Assembly: GCA_016934095.1 (NCBI GenBank)
Contig: JAFGTO010000506.1
Coordinates: 1 to 5,190 of the forward strand
Source of the DNA: Candidatus Glassiibacteriota bacterium
GTDB taxonomy: Bacteria; Gemmatimonadota; Glassbacteria; GWA2-58-10
Direction of reading: 5' to 3'
Length of the DNA stretch: 5,190 nucleotides
In this document: positions 4,856-5,190 of the stretch, one piece after another
Layout: each line of letters begins with the position of its first letter
How positions within the stretch are numbered: the first letter of the stretch is position 1
The notes under the pieces: generated by a model
The model's database searches: none
What the model saw: the letters and a program-made list of their open reading frames with translations, nothing else
Told to the model about the DNA's origin: nothing
Made by a program: the position numbers and the translations under genes

Positions 4856-5190
4856 TCAGGCGTCCGACTCTTTGAGCAGGCCCAGGCGCTCGGCCTCGCG
4901 GTGCACGGGGCCCCACCAGCCGATGGGCCGGCTCATCACGTAGTACTTGACCAGGCGCTTCATGTCATCCGGCGGGGTGAGGTAGGTTACCGGCAGGTAG
5001 ATCAGCGCCCCGAGCAGCAGCAGGCTCCAGAACTGCTCGTACTCGGGCAGCTCCGGGATGATCCCATAGGCGGGCAAGACCCAGACCACCAGCCAGCTCA
5101 GGGCCAGGTTGGCCAGCCAGCTCGCCAGGTAGCCCCAGGAGTTGAAGCGCCACCAGATGACCTGCAGGATCGAGGGCAGCCAGATCCCGG
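4856..5190 (-). CDS. Sodium:solute symporter-family transporter, C-terminal part (5' end beyond window)
   Basis: The last 110 residues of an integral membrane protein; the frame is open to the right edge, so the gene begins outside the window. Two hydrophobic stretches are visible: one following WWRFNSWGYLASWLANLAL, at about visible residues 12-40, and one at FWSLLLLGALIYLPVTYL, about residues 53-70. They are followed by a cytoplasmic-looking tail with PPDDMKRLVKYYVMSRPIGW and WGPVHREAERLGLL. A WxRxNxWxx segment before a helix and a tail with a (K/R)-x-Y-x-x-x-R-P-x-G-x-W-x-P pattern are typical of solute:sodium symporters (SSS) in planctomycetes and related groups. The family members import sugars, acids or other small solutes with Na+. 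Substrate cannot be told from this fragment. Proximity suggests a sugar feeding the microcompartment, but its own terminator means it may be a separate transcription unit. Confidence 0.8.
   Translation of the reverse strand, partial: GIWLPSILQVIWWRFNSWGYLASWLANLALSWLVVWVLPAYGIIPELPEYEQFWSLLLLGALIYLPVTYLTPPDDMKRLVKYYVMSRPIGWWGPVHREAERLGLLKESDA

Noticed and set aside
1..5190. tRNA, rRNA, CRISPR array, insertion sequence or attachment site
   Set aside because: I saw no cloverleaf-like segment, regular spaced repeats, transposase motifs or flanking terminal repeats on either strand.

Overview
This window comes from a GC-rich bacterium and holds the edge of a bacterial microcompartment (BMC) locus. 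Every convincing gene lies on the minus strand, so transcription runs from high to low coordinates. Three different EutN/CcmL-type pentameric vertex proteins, next to an acylating aldehyde dehydrogenase that carries an N-terminal encapsulation-type helix, resemble the Planctomycetes/Verrucomicrobia-type (PVM) and PVM-like loci. Those loci process aldehydes from deoxysugar breakdown (fucose, rhamnose). A member of the PVC group or of a candidate phylum with PVM-like loci, such as Latescibacteria, would fit. The lineage is an inference from gene content only.

Layout in the direction of transcription: (1) 5190-4856, the C-terminal end of a sodium:solute symporter-like transporter, closed by a strong intrinsic terminator at 4816-4796. 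(2) 4795-4695, an unusually AT-rich gap that probably holds a promoter. (3) 4694-4395, vertex protein C. (4) 4394-4255, a gap with a long imperfect inverted repeat. (5) 4254-2431, a secreted 607-residue protein that looks like an alpha/alpha-toroid polysaccharide lyase or hydrolase but that I cannot assign to a family. (6) 2419-2096, a small protein with one membrane segment and a PH-like domain. An in-frame TAG stops it early, and the reading frame then continues for 46 plausible codons to 1955. (7) 1920-478, the aldehyde dehydrogenase. (8) 456-160, vertex protein B. (9) 163 to the left edge, the start of vertex protein A, overlapping B by ATGA. Tight spacing from (5) to (9) suggests one operon that continues past the left edge. 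Hexameric shell proteins, an aldolase, a phosphotransacylase and a kinase would be expected there, but none is visible here.

A working model, which is inference: the secreted protein attacks an extracellular polysaccharide, a transporter of the symporter type imports the product, and the BMC oxidises the resulting aldehyde to an acyl-CoA inside a protein shell. The most notable local points are the amber codon interrupting the PH-like gene and the placement of a secreted enzyme and a membrane protein between BMC shell and core genes.
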